Part shown: one piece after another, positions 7,780 to 14,850 of the stretch
Layout of the letters: the number at the start of each line of letters is the position of its first letter
Numbering within the stretch: the first letter of the stretch is position 1
Source: Lewinellaceae bacterium
Lineage (GTDB): Bacteria; Bacteroidota; Bacteroidia; Chitinophagales; Saprospiraceae
Assembly: GCA_016719605.1 (NCBI GenBank)
Contig: JADJYW010000005.1
Location: 1 to 20,631 of the forward strand
DNA: 20,631 bases
Direction: 5' to 3'
Notes under the pieces: model-generated
Seen by the model: only the letters and a program-made list of their open reading frames with translations
Database searches by the model: none
Told to the model about the DNA's origin: nothing
Made by a program: the position numbers and the translations under genes

Positions 7780-9555
7780 TCAATAGTTTTTAACCAGGAT
7801 TTTTTGAGCAAATACGCCGCCTTCAGTATGAAGGGTGACAAAATAAACGCCCGCAGGCAGCCCGTCTGCCCGGAAAAAATAGTTGGATTCGCCCGGCGGG
7901 AGCATTCCCGAAAAAACGGTCTCTACCCGCTGCCCGAGGCAATCGACCAGTTCGAGCACTGCCGCACCGCCGGTTGGCGCGAAAACCGGAACACAGGTAA
8001 TTCCTTGAGCGGGATTAGGGAAAATACGTTCTAACCTTGGTGAAGCCAATTCGTCTGTTCCGACGCTCTGCCGAATCTCGAAATCGAAATAACCTTCCGG
8101 GGCGGGTAACGGGCGCACTTGTTGTTTGCCCGAATTGGCTGTCGCGTGGAGGTAGTAGCGCACGGTAGAGCCGTAAGGTTGTTGTGGAATCCAGCCTGTC
8201 CAAAGGTTTGTGGCCGCGTCGGTCAGAGTCATCGAAACGGACTGGTAGCCTGCCGAGGTATCGGTCGTATAAAACACTTCGGCGCCGGCTATGCCGCCGC
8301 GGTGTCGTATCCAAGCCTTGACCTCATAAGCAGGTGGGTTGCTGTCAATAAAATCCTCTACCTGTTTATGCTGAATCAGGAGTGGGTCCGCTACACCTAC
8401 TTCTTTCACAATACAGTGAATCGCGCCGCCCAGCGAAATGATGTCGTTGCAGGGAATGCCGACGATATTATATCCGGGCATATTCTCGCGCCAAATACGC
8501 AGTGCCGTGGTGTCGTATTGTTGCTCATAGGTAGGCAACAACACGGTTTTGTTAACGATGAACGAATTGACATACGTGCGCAGGGGGGCGCCCTGGCTCG
8601 GGTACTTGCCCCCTTCCGGTGGCATCGGGATGCGTACCACCTTGTAGGGCGTACCGAACGGCGTGGTAAAATTGGCGAGCAAGTACTGTATGTTCGCCTC
8701 GATCTGGTCGCGATCTACCAGACCGTTTGGATACTCGCCGACTAAGAGCGTCTCTTCGTTTAGCTGCTTCATGTGCATGTCGATGTGATGGATGCCGTCG
8801 AAAGGCAGTACGTCGAACTTCACATAACGGTTGATGCCGTAGAAACGGCGCATGATGCTGTCGACGCCTTCCTCGGTGTGTTTGCTCATGCCCCATATAT
8901 TTCCGGGGCCGTTTTCTTCAAGAACCAGTTTGCTGGAAAAATTTGTCCCCATGCCGTCCGAAAAATTGTTGCCACCCGGATGCACCAGATCGTAAGGCGC
9001 AACGGTAGTGGAATAAACCGGTAAGCCGAAATAATTGCCCACTACATTCGGGATAGTGTCGTCCTTCGGGCGTGGGCGGTTGTAAATCCAATCGACCAGC
9101 GCCAGGCTGTCCACGCCACCGAGGTAAATCGGATTAGCGCCGTAGTCGCGAATCCAGATGCTGTTGAAAGGGGCTATTTTGAATTCGACGTTGCCGTCCT
9201 GCCAATTCACGCCGTAGCTGCTCAACTCGTTTTGGCAAGAAGCGATATTACTGCAAATAACGATCACCCGGCATTGTTTCCGCCCGGCCTCGACGATCTG
9301 GGCAAGAATCGGCTGAAATAAGGTCCAGGTGATGACAATCGCCTGCTGTTCTTCCCATTCGGCCATCGCACGCACCGGTACGGGCGGCGGCGTGGTGATA
9401 CCGTCCGGGGCGCCAGGTGCTCCCGGTTTTGGGTTGTTCAGGAGCCAGGCTTGTTCCCATGTGGAAAGCCCGCGCGGCAAAGAATCGTTTTGAGAAAAAG
9501 CGACCGAAATAAAACCGGTCGAAATGAAGAACAGGGCGTAAAGTATTTTTTTCAT
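7780..9555 (-). CDS. Secreted peptidylarginine-deiminase-like (agmatine deiminase fold) enzyme with a T9SS sorting domain
   Basis: The product has 591 residues from the ATG at 9555, chosen because MKKILYALFFISTGFISVAF is a signal peptide; a longer in-frame extension to 9696 is not signal-like. Residues about 55-405 form a guanidino-modifying deiminase domain of the Porphyromonas PPAD/agmatine deiminase family. Active-site residues line up as Trp134-Ile-Arg-Asp137 (WIRDYG), His257 and Asp259 (GIHHIDMH), and nucleophile Cys381 (GGAIHC). Residues about 410-500 look like an Ig-like domain, as in PPAD. The last 85 residues are a T9SS type A sorting domain (FPNPA, LPAGVYFVTL, QKILVKNY). It would act outside the cell or on its surface, converting arginine residues, peptides or agmatine-like guanidines to citrulline-type products and ammonia. 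The exact substrate cannot be told. It sits between the two metal ATPases on the same strand. Confidence 0.85.
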   Translation of the reverse strand: MKKILYALFFISTGFISVAFSQNDSLPRGLSTWEQAWLLNNPKPGAPGAPDGITTPPPVPVRAMAEWEEQQAIVITWTLFQPILAQIVEAGRKQCRVIVICSNIASCQNELSSYGVNWQDGNVEFKIAPFNSIWIRDYGANPIYLGGVDSLALVDWIYNRPRPKDDTIPNVVGNYFGLPVYSTTVAPYDLVHPGGNNFSDGMGTNFSSKLVLEENGPGNIWGMSKHTEEGVDSIMRRFYGINRYVKFDVLPFDGIHHIDMHMKQLNEETLLVGEYPNGLVDRDQIEANIQYLLANFTTPFGTPYKVVRIPMPPEGGKYPSQGAPLRTYVNSFIVNKTVLLPTYEQQYDTTALRIWRENMPGYNIVGIPCNDIISLGGAIHCIVKEVGVADPLLIQHKQVEDFIDSNPPAYEVKAWIRHRGGIAGAEVFYTTDTSAGYQSVSMTLTDAATNLWTGWIPQQPYGSTVRYYLHATANSGKQQVRPLPAPEGYFDFEIRQSVGTDELASPRLERIFPNPAQGITCVPVFAPTGGAAVLELVDCLGQRVETVFSGMLPPGESNYFFRADGLPAGVYFVTLHTEGGVFAQKILVKNY

Positions 9556-9696
9556 ACCACAAGCATTTTGAATGATAAAGCTAACGATTATTCGACTTTT
9601 AGCAGGCGAATTCAGGAATATCAGCCAGAATAAGCATATTTTCAATTTACGTAAAACAAGGATCAATAAAGGCTCGTGTAACGCGGAAGAACACAT

Positions 9697-11730
9697 TCAG
9701 AAGAATTGCATCCTTTGTACGCGCACCGCGTTCAAAATCGCCAGCAACGCTACCCCCACATCCGCGAACACCGCTTCCCACATTGTCGCCAGGCCGCCGG
9801 CGCCGAGTATGAGCACGATGACTTTGACCCCGAAGGCGAGGCCAATATTTTGCCACACCACGCGGGTCGTGGCTTTGCCGATGGAAATAGCGGTAGCGAT
9901 TTTAGAAGGCTGGTCGGTCTGAATCACCACGTCGGCGGTTTCGATGGCCGCGTCGCTGCCCAGTCCGCCCATCGCGATGCCCACGTCGGCCAGCGCCAGC
10001 ACCGGTGCATCGTTGATGCCGTCGCCCACAAAGGCCAGTTTCGTGGCAGGGTCGCGTTTGAGTGCCTCCACTTTCTCTACTTTCCCTTCGGGCAGTAGAT
10101 CGCCGAAGGCCTGGTCGATGCCAAGGACGCGGGCAATTTTGGAAGTGATGCTTTGTTTGTCGCCGGAAAGCATTACCACCCGTCGGACGCCCATATCGTG
10201 CAGGCGGCGAATGGCCGCGGCGGCATCTTCCTTGATTTCGTCGGCGATGGTGAGGTAGCCCGCGAACTGCCCATCCACCGCCGCCAGCACCACCGTGTCC
10301 ACCAAATCCGCCGTTTCAGGTGGCACGGCGATTCTGAATTTTGCCATCAGTTTATCGTTCCCGGCCAGCACGGTTTTGCCTGTCACCTGTCCCTTCAATC
10401 CGTGCCCACTGATTTCCTCCACCTGTTCGGGCGTGTCGAGCGCCATTTTTTTGCCTTCGGCAAAGGTCACGACCGCTTTGGCCACCGGGTGAGTGGAAGC
10501 CGTTTCGAGCGAAGCGAGCAGCCGCAGAAGTTCCGTTTCCGAAAAACCGCCCGACGGCGCTACGCGCTGCACGGCAAACACGCCTTTGGTCAGTGTGCCG
10601 GTTTTGTCCGTCACCAGCGTATTGATTTTGGTCATGGCGTCCAAAAAATTGGAGCCTTTGAACAAAATTCCGTTGCGCGATGCCGCCCCGATGCCACCGA
10701 AATAACCCAGCGGAATCGAAATCACCAGCGCGCAGGGGCAGGAAATGACTAAGAAAATCAAGGCGCGGTATAGCCAGGTTTCGAACGAATAATCTGGTAC
10801 GACGAAATACGGCACGATGACCAGCAGTGCGGCCAGCAAAACCACAATCGGGGTATAGATTTTAGCAAACTTGCGGATGAACAACTCCGTGGGCGCCTTG
10901 CGGGCGGTGGCGTTTTGTACCAAATCGAGAATACGGGCGATGCTGCTTTCACCGAAAGGTTTGCTCACGCGAATTTCCACCATTTTGTCCGCCGCGATGC
11001 TGCCTGCCAGTACGGTACCGCCAGGTTCCACGTCGGTCGGCTTGCTCTCGCCGGTGAGCGCGGCGGTATTGAACGCGGCGCCGCCACCGCCGAGCAACAC
11101 CCCGTCGAGCGGGACGCGCCCTCCCGGTTTGACGCGCACGGTGTCGCCTACTTCCACCTGATCGGGCTTGACGACAACCCAGGCGCCGTTTTTAAGCGCT
11201 TCCGCCGTGTCGGGTCGTACATCGAGCAGGGCCTTGATATTGCTTTTGGCGCGGCGCACCGCCGCCGTTTGAAACAACTCGCCGACGGCATAGAACAGCA
11301 TCACGGCCACGCCTTCCGGGTATTCGCCGATGGCGAACGCGCCGACCGTGGCGATGCTCATCAGCAAAAATTCCGTAAAAAATTCGCCTTTGCCCATAGC
11401 CTGTAAGGCTTCCTTCAGCACGGGCAAACCGACGGGTAGGTAGGCCGCAAGATACCAAACCGAGCGCAACCAGCCTTTAAAAAATCCCGGCTGGATATAC
11501 TGATCCAACGCAATGCCGCTGAGTAACAGCACTAAACTGAGGATGGCGGGAAGATATTCGCGCCAGGGGCCGCGCGCCGCGCCGCCTTCGTGGTCATGGT
11601 CGTGCCCGTCGTCGCCGGAATGGGGCAGGGGCGGCGGCGGGCCGGTTTTCAGGTCAATTTTTTCTTCGAGGGTGCAGCAAAGTTGACGGCCTTGCGCATC
11701 GTAGGAATGGACGTGAGGAGTTTTTTCCAT
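9697..11730 (-). CDS. Heavy-metal P-type ATPase (P1B-2, Zn/Cd/Pb class), copy 2
   Basis: The product has 677 residues from the ATG at 11730, which is 2 bp past the stop of the MerT-GDCCVxC gene, so the two are translationally close. Key positions are TGES 226-229, Cys331-Pro-Cys333 in the transmembrane metal site, Asp375 in DKTGTLT, His414-Pro415, GDGINDAP 569-576, and Lys636 with Asp657. The last pair have the same 21-residue spacing as Lys693/Asp714 of E. coli ZntA, which defines the Zn/Cd/Pb class. There is no classical HMA domain. Instead residues 6-28 hold HVHSYDAQGRQLCC and LEEKID, with Cys18-Cys19, followed by a His/Asp-rich stretch (HDHDHEGG, 43-50). Copy 1 at 5682-7720 is a close paralogue with the same N-terminal plan. 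It should export Zn, Cd or Pb from the cytoplasm into the periplasm, where the CzcABC-like system could take over. Confidence 0.96.
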   Translation of the reverse strand: MEKTPHVHSYDAQGRQLCCTLEEKIDLKTGPPPPLPHSGDDGHDHDHEGGAARGPWREYLPAILSLVLLLSGIALDQYIQPGFFKGWLRSVWYLAAYLPVGLPVLKEALQAMGKGEFFTEFLLMSIATVGAFAIGEYPEGVAVMLFYAVGELFQTAAVRRAKSNIKALLDVRPDTAEALKNGAWVVVKPDQVEVGDTVRVKPGGRVPLDGVLLGGGGAAFNTAALTGESKPTDVEPGGTVLAGSIAADKMVEIRVSKPFGESSIARILDLVQNATARKAPTELFIRKFAKIYTPIVVLLAALLVIVPYFVVPDYSFETWLYRALIFLVISCPCALVISIPLGYFGGIGAASRNGILFKGSNFLDAMTKINTLVTDKTGTLTKGVFAVQRVAPSGGFSETELLRLLASLETASTHPVAKAVVTFAEGKKMALDTPEQVEEISGHGLKGQVTGKTVLAGNDKLMAKFRIAVPPETADLVDTVVLAAVDGQFAGYLTIADEIKEDAAAAIRRLHDMGVRRVVMLSGDKQSITSKIARVLGIDQAFGDLLPEGKVEKVEALKRDPATKLAFVGDGINDAPVLALADVGIAMGGLGSDAAIETADVVIQTDQPSKIATAISIGKATTRVVWQNIGLAFGVKVIVLILGAGGLATMWEAVFADVGVALLAILNAVRVQRMQFF

Positions 11731-11732
11731 TT

Positions 11733-12170
11733 TTAACAGCAATTTTTATCGCCTGCCTGAACCGGCGGGCATTTGACGGTACCATAAGAGCAAAACACAC
11801 AGCAATCGCCCGGCTTAGGTTTCAGTAGTGCGTTGCAGTTTTCACATTCGTAGAAAAATTGACAGGCATTGGTGGGCATGGTTTCAATTTTTTGATGCCC
11901 GCACCGGGGGCAAGTGAGTAAGGATTGAAGATTCGACAGGCCGGTTTTTTGCCTTTTTTTGTAAATCAATTTCCAGCCGGCGTACCCGAATGACACGGCT
12001 GCCAGTCCGAAAAACAACCAGCGATACCGATTGGTGAACGTCGAAGCCGAAGCGGCGGCACTTGCCCCGAAAACCAGTGCCAGTATTGGGGCGATACAAC
12101 AGAGGAACGGCGCGAGAAAGGCCAGAAGCCCCGAAGCCAACCAACCGGATGCGCCTTTTAGTTTTGACAT
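11733..12170 (-). CDS. MerT-like membrane domain fused to a GDCCVxC domain
   Basis: The product has 145 residues. Residues about 8-35 form a hydrophobic segment with vicinal Cys24-Cys25 (FLCCIAPILALVFG), like the first helix of mercuric transporter MerT. A second membrane segment lies at about 50-70. The rest is cysteine-rich: CPRC 87-90, Cys103, CENC 109-112, then GDCCVFC at 121-127, Cys134, and a CC tail at 144-145. The GDCCVxC motif defines a small domain whose relatives include selenoproteins; here all positions are ordinary Cys codons. MerT passes Hg(II) through the inner membrane using its Cys pair. The fused domain probably binds or passes on a thiophilic metal, though that is an inference. 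The gene is 2 bp before ATPase copy 2 and follows a hairpin 19 bp upstream of its ATG. Confidence 0.8.
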   Translation of the reverse strand: MSKLKGASGWLASGLLAFLAPFLCCIAPILALVFGASAAASASTFTNRYRWLFFGLAAVSFGYAGWKLIYKKRQKTGLSNLQSLLTCPRCGHQKIETMPTNACQFFYECENCNALLKPKPGDCCVFCSYGTVKCPPVQAGDKNCC

Positions 12171-12188
12171 ATTTTGCTACATACAAAA

Positions 12189-12230
12189 GCAGCCGCCCGA
12201 AAAACAAATCTCGCCTTCCGGGCAGGCTGC
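12189..12230 (-). terminator. Hairpin with a U-rich tail before the MerT-GDCCVxC gene
   Basis: On the minus strand GCAGCC-T-GCCCG (12230-12219) pairs with CGGGC-GGCTGC (12199-12189), 11 bp with one bulge, around a 19-base loop, and is followed by TTTTGTAT. It lies between the cytochrome-like gene (stop at 12253) and the ATG at 12170. It could end or attenuate transcription into the MerT-GDCCVxC and ATPase genes. The outer stem resembles those of the elements at 13826-13882 and 14772-14816. Confidence 0.6.
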
Positions 12231-12252
12231 GGGATGTTAAAAAACTACTCGT

Positions 12253-12630
12253 TTACTCCGGGAAACCGGCCTGCTTCCAACACTCAAAGGCATCCAGCTC
12301 CTCTTGTGTCAGTTGAGTTGACCCGGCCTGCGGCATTTCTTTCTCGATAACCACAGCCTCGTACATGTGCTCAAAATGCGAGGTCAGGCTATCGTATTCC
12401 GCAGAATAGGTCCAGTGTTGCGTACCGTCACCGGCTCCGCCGTGGCAACTGGCATTGCTGCATTTATTTTGCAGGAGCGCCTGCATTTTGCCTCCGTTGC
12501 TGGTGAAGGTAGCGCCCGCCACTTTGCTGCAATCCACCTTGTCATCTTTTTTACAGGAGTTAGTGGCGAGCATGAGGAAGGCAATAAAGAAAAGTACCGT
12601 TGTCCAAACGGCAGATATTTTTAGGTGCAT
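12253..12630 (-). CDS. Small lipoprotein with a c-type-cytochrome-like CxxxxCH heme site
   Basis: The product has 125 residues. A hydrophobic N-terminus ends in a lipobox-like LATNSC, so it is probably lipid-anchored and periplasmic or on the outer membrane. KCSNASCHGG gives a CxxxxCH motif, a variant heme-attachment site seen in many Bacteroidota cytochrome-like lipoproteins preceded, as here, by 'aLLqnkC'. EKEMPQAG near residue 95 could supply the axial Met, and ECWKQAGFP resembles the usual C-terminal helix of this class. It may carry electrons or sense redox state. Its ATG overlaps the stop of the upstream Cys-protein gene by 10 bp, which suggests coupled translation. Heme binding is inferred from the motif only. 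Confidence 0.75.
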   Translation of the reverse strand: MHLKISAVWTTVLFFIAFLMLATNSCKKDDKVDCSKVAGATFTSNGGKMQALLQNKCSNASCHGGAGDGTQHWTYSAEYDSLTSHFEHMYEAVVIEKEMPQAGSTQLTQEELDAFECWKQAGFPE

Positions 12631-13079
12631 GATTTGTAATGTTTGAGGGCGAACAGTTCTGAAGAAGCGGGCGCGGGTAACCCCGCGTAGTGTTCATCCA
12701 GGTCTGGTGGCAATTCCAAGACGGTCAGATGCCCGTGCAGCGTATGCCCGCCATTGGGAAGATACCGGCTTCCGCTCCCGCGCGTGAAAACGTGCAATTC
12801 CAAGTGCTGACCGGATGAATCAAACTCCGAAAGTTCCCATTTTTTTAGCCATTTCGAAAGGGGCGTTTCCCGCGTTTCGCTCGGCAAAGTTTCGGCTTTT
12901 TGCAGTTGCTTGTGAAGATAGCACTTCCCCTCACAGTGCATTTGCGGTTTGCCCTTGTTCTCGCAATATTGCTCTATTATATATGCGCGGTTCGCCAAAA
13001 AATACAACAAAACCACCCCCTTCACCCAAAACGGCAGGGTGAGCAGCGTGATTAGAAATATGGTGAAAACTTTGCGCAT
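12621..13079 (-). CDS. Small membrane-anchored protein with a CxxxC motif, function unknown
   Basis: The product has 152 residues. An N-terminal hydrophobic helix (about residues 5-30) is followed by YIIEQYCENKGKPQMHCEGK and then CYLHKQL. The arrangement C-x8-C-x3-C with His nearby looks conserved and metal- or redox-binding. Similar short proteins (one helix, then 'N....MHC.GKCYL') occur in Bacteroidota, but I do not know an established function. The C-terminal part contains several His (HLELHVF, GHTLHGHL). The gene lies 18 bp after the Crp-like regulator and overlaps the cytochrome-like gene, so the three form one transcription unit. Confidence 0.7.
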   Translation of the reverse strand: MRKVFTIFLITLLTLPFWVKGVVLLYFLANRAYIIEQYCENKGKPQMHCEGKCYLHKQLQKAETLPSETRETPLSKWLKKWELSEFDSSGQHLELHVFTRGSGSRYLPNGGHTLHGHLTVLELPPDLDEHYAGLPAPASSELFALKHYKSCT

Positions 13080-13097
13080 ATCGGTTTAAAAATAATT

Positions 13098-13775
13098 TCA
13101 GAGCCGTTCCGGCTTGCACAGCAATATCCGTTGTCGCGAATACCGGATGATACCTTCTCTGGCCCACTGTTTTAAAATCGTCGTTACCTGTTGTCGCGAA
13201 ACGTTTACCATTTCGCTGATCAATTCATGGGTTAGCGGCAGTCGAATTTCTATTTCGCCGTTGGCGAGCGTATATGCGTGATGGTGGGCCATTTCTTTCA
13301 GGAAAAAACCGATCCGTTGCCTCGTCAGGTTGAAACGATAACGCAACAAACGTTCTTCCGCTTTATGTAAACGGTCGAGCAAATAGCGGCACAACGTCCA
13401 GCCGAAGGCCGGGCATTGATGCGCCGTGTGTTGCACCCAATCCGCATCTATTTCAAGCAGTACGCATTCTGCAAGCGTTTGTGCACGATAAGCGTAACAG
13501 CCCGTTGCGCTCAGAAGTTGTTCACCTACGATATCTCCGGGCTGTGCCAGGGAGATCACCGTGTCCTTACCTTGTGAGGTCGTTTTGCTTAATTTGAGCA
13601 AGCCGCTTATCACGAAATACAAGCCCACACCTTGTTCCGCCTGGTGGAAAACAATCTTGTGCTTTGGAATCGCCATCGGTCGGGCCACCCGGCACAGATC
13701 GAGCCATGCCGATTCCGGCAGGGCATTCCACGGTTCGGTGCGCCGGAGTTTTTCGATGACAGTATCAATGGTCAT
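13098..13775 (-). CDS. Crp/Fnr-family transcriptional regulator
   Basis: The product has 225 residues. A cyclic-nucleotide-binding-like beta barrel occupies about residues 20-115 (GLYFVISGLLKLSKTTSQGK, LAQPGDIVGEQLL). A dimer helix follows, and a C-terminal winged helix-turn-helix is seen at about 150-222 (LTHELISEMVNVSRQQVTTI). There is no N-terminal Cys cluster as in oxygen-sensing FNR, so the signal is unknown. It is the first gene of the tight group with the Cys protein and the cytochrome-like lipoprotein, and the metal genes follow on the same strand. It is therefore the likely local regulator, although no binding site was identified. A structured element lies 51 bp before its ATG. Confidence 0.92.
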   Translation of the reverse strand: MTIDTVIEKLRRTEPWNALPESAWLDLCRVARPMAIPKHKIVFHQAEQGVGLYFVISGLLKLSKTTSQGKDTVISLAQPGDIVGEQLLSATGCYAYRAQTLAECVLLEIDADWVQHTAHQCPAFGWTLCRYLLDRLHKAEERLLRYRFNLTRQRIGFFLKEMAHHHAYTLANGEIEIRLPLTHELISEMVNVSRQQVTTILKQWAREGIIRYSRQRILLCKPERL

Positions 13776-13825
13776 TTATTGAATATTATGCTCGATGAAT
13801 GACTGGCAACGGAGCAATATCAAAA

Positions 13826-13882
13826 GGCAGCCCCCCGAAAGGAACATGACGAAGAAGAAAGAATTCCCTCGAAAGGGCTGCC
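13826..13882 (-). promoter_or_regulatory. Structured leader or terminator element, copy A, before the Crp-like gene
   Basis: On the minus strand GGCAGCCC (13882-13875) pairs perfectly with GGGCUGCC (13833-13826). The pairing can extend inward, with bulges, to a GGAA/UUCC stem, giving 19-base arms around a 19-base centre. UUUUGAUAUU follows the 3' arm. The 5' part (CCCU-UUCG-AGGG) can instead form a local hairpin with a UUCG loop, which would compete with the long stem. The 28 bases at 13862-13889 are nearly the same as 14795-14823 in copy B. A further perfect stem (AACCCTGG 13883-13890 with CCAGGGTT 13902-13909) abuts it. It could terminate the T9SS-protein transcript or control the Crp gene. 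No gene is seen in 13776-14008. Confidence 0.55.
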
Positions 13883-14008
13883 AACCCTGGCCTGCTTAAT
13901 TCCAGGGTTTTTAATTTGCGCTGCACATGCGAAGCCTTTGCCTCCAAAAGAGGGCAGCGATAAAATATTACCGCCACCCTTGCCTTATGAATTGAAACTG
14001 TTAACCGT

Positions 14009-14713
14009 TCATCGCTGCACGGTGAAGCGTTTCGCAACAGCGTGTCTGCCGTCGGGAGTCAGCACATTCAGCAGGTACAGCCCGGCGGGAAGATGCGCAA
14101 CGGGAATTTGTCCGGCAATCGTTGAAACGCCTGTTGTCGAATACCCCCAAACTTTTCCCGCCGTGTCCGTAATACGCCATTGGCCTTGCAGGTTTGCATC
14201 GGCGGTTACTACGTTCAGCATATCGTTAGCGGGGTTAGGAAATACCGCTACATTCGTTACTTGCTCGATATTGACGGTTCCTGAAAGGCCGGTAGCAACA
14301 GCCACATATACGATCGTGTCAGCCCAGGTAATGCCAGGAGTTTCAGATTGTAAATAGAGTCGCAACACTCCTGTTCCCGGCACCTCGTTGGGATAAAAAA
14401 TCGGTTTCAGCATACCGCTTTCTCCATTATTCAACTCAAATGTTCTAGTTGAAACAACCTCCAGATAGCACAGGTTTTTATCACAAAAGTTGACACTCCA
14501 CTCTTGTGGTTTTTGTTCGATGACACGTGTCCAACGAATCAGTACCGTGCCGCTGGTTAAATTGGCAATTTGCGCGAGCAGGTCTATTTCGAACTCGTTT
14601 GAGGGCATCGAAGCATACAGACTGTCCGGGCTGACGACGATGTTTGGCTGAGCCGGCAGATTTCCTGTGCTCGCGAGAAATAAAACCAGTAACTGTAGAA
14701 TACCTTTTTTCAT
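14009..14713 (-). CDS. Small secreted protein with a T9SS sorting domain
   Basis: The product has 234 residues from the ATG at 14713, chosen because MKKGILQLLVLFLASTGNLP starts a signal peptide; an upstream in-frame start at 14776 would lie inside the copy B hairpin region. Residues about 25-150 appear to be one beta-rich domain with RWTRVIEQKPQEW and a CDKNLCYLEVVS segment whose two Cys may form a disulfide. The last 75 residues are a T9SS type A sorting domain (VAVFPNPANDMLNVV, HLPAGLYLLNVLTPDG, KRFTVQR). It is therefore exported across the outer membrane. I recognise no enzymatic motif. It lies between the metal adaptor gene and the Crp-like regulator, and may be a bystander or an extracellular part of the metal response. 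Confidence 0.8.
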   Translation of the reverse strand: MKKGILQLLVLFLASTGNLPAQPNIVVSPDSLYASMPSNEFEIDLLAQIANLTSGTVLIRWTRVIEQKPQEWSVNFCDKNLCYLEVVSTRTFELNNGESGMLKPIFYPNEVPGTGVLRLYLQSETPGITWADTIVYVAVATGLSGTVNIEQVTNVAVFPNPANDMLNVVTADANLQGQWRITDTAGKVWGYSTTGVSTIAGQIPVAHLPAGLYLLNVLTPDGRHAVAKRFTVQR

Positions 14714-14771
14714 GATAAAAAAATTTAAAAGTGAACGATTGACTGTCTGTAGCATCTGACTTTTTGAAAAA

Positions 14772-14816
14772 AGCAACCCTGAACAGGAAGAACCAATTCC
14801 CCTCGAAAAGGCTGCC
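14772..14816 (-). promoter_or_regulatory. Structured leader or terminator element, copy B, between the adaptor and T9SS-protein genes
   Basis: On the minus strand GGCAGCC (14816-14810) pairs with GGUUGCU (14778-14772) using two G-U pairs, and UUUUU follows. Inside, GGAA and UUCC form a second stem around a 7-base loop. The 5' part can also form CCUU-UUCG-AGGG. Compared with copy A the primary sequence of the 3' arm has changed but pairing is kept. It begins 35 bp after the adaptor gene's stop and ends 59 bp before the ATG at 14713. It makes a reasonable intrinsic terminator for the pump operon, or a leader attenuator of the next gene. Confidence 0.6.
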
Positions 14817-14850
14817 GAACCTGTATAAACATTAGACGAAAACTATTTTT

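Noticed and set aside
9556..9696. N-terminal extension of the deiminase to 9696
   Set aside because: The signal peptide at the ATG of 9555 is a better start. The extension would place a long charged and hydrophobic stretch before it.
13786..14037. Minus-strand frame of 83 codons between the T9SS protein and the Crp gene
   Set aside because: It runs through the structured element and overlaps the end of the T9SS gene. No family motif or signal sequence is seen.
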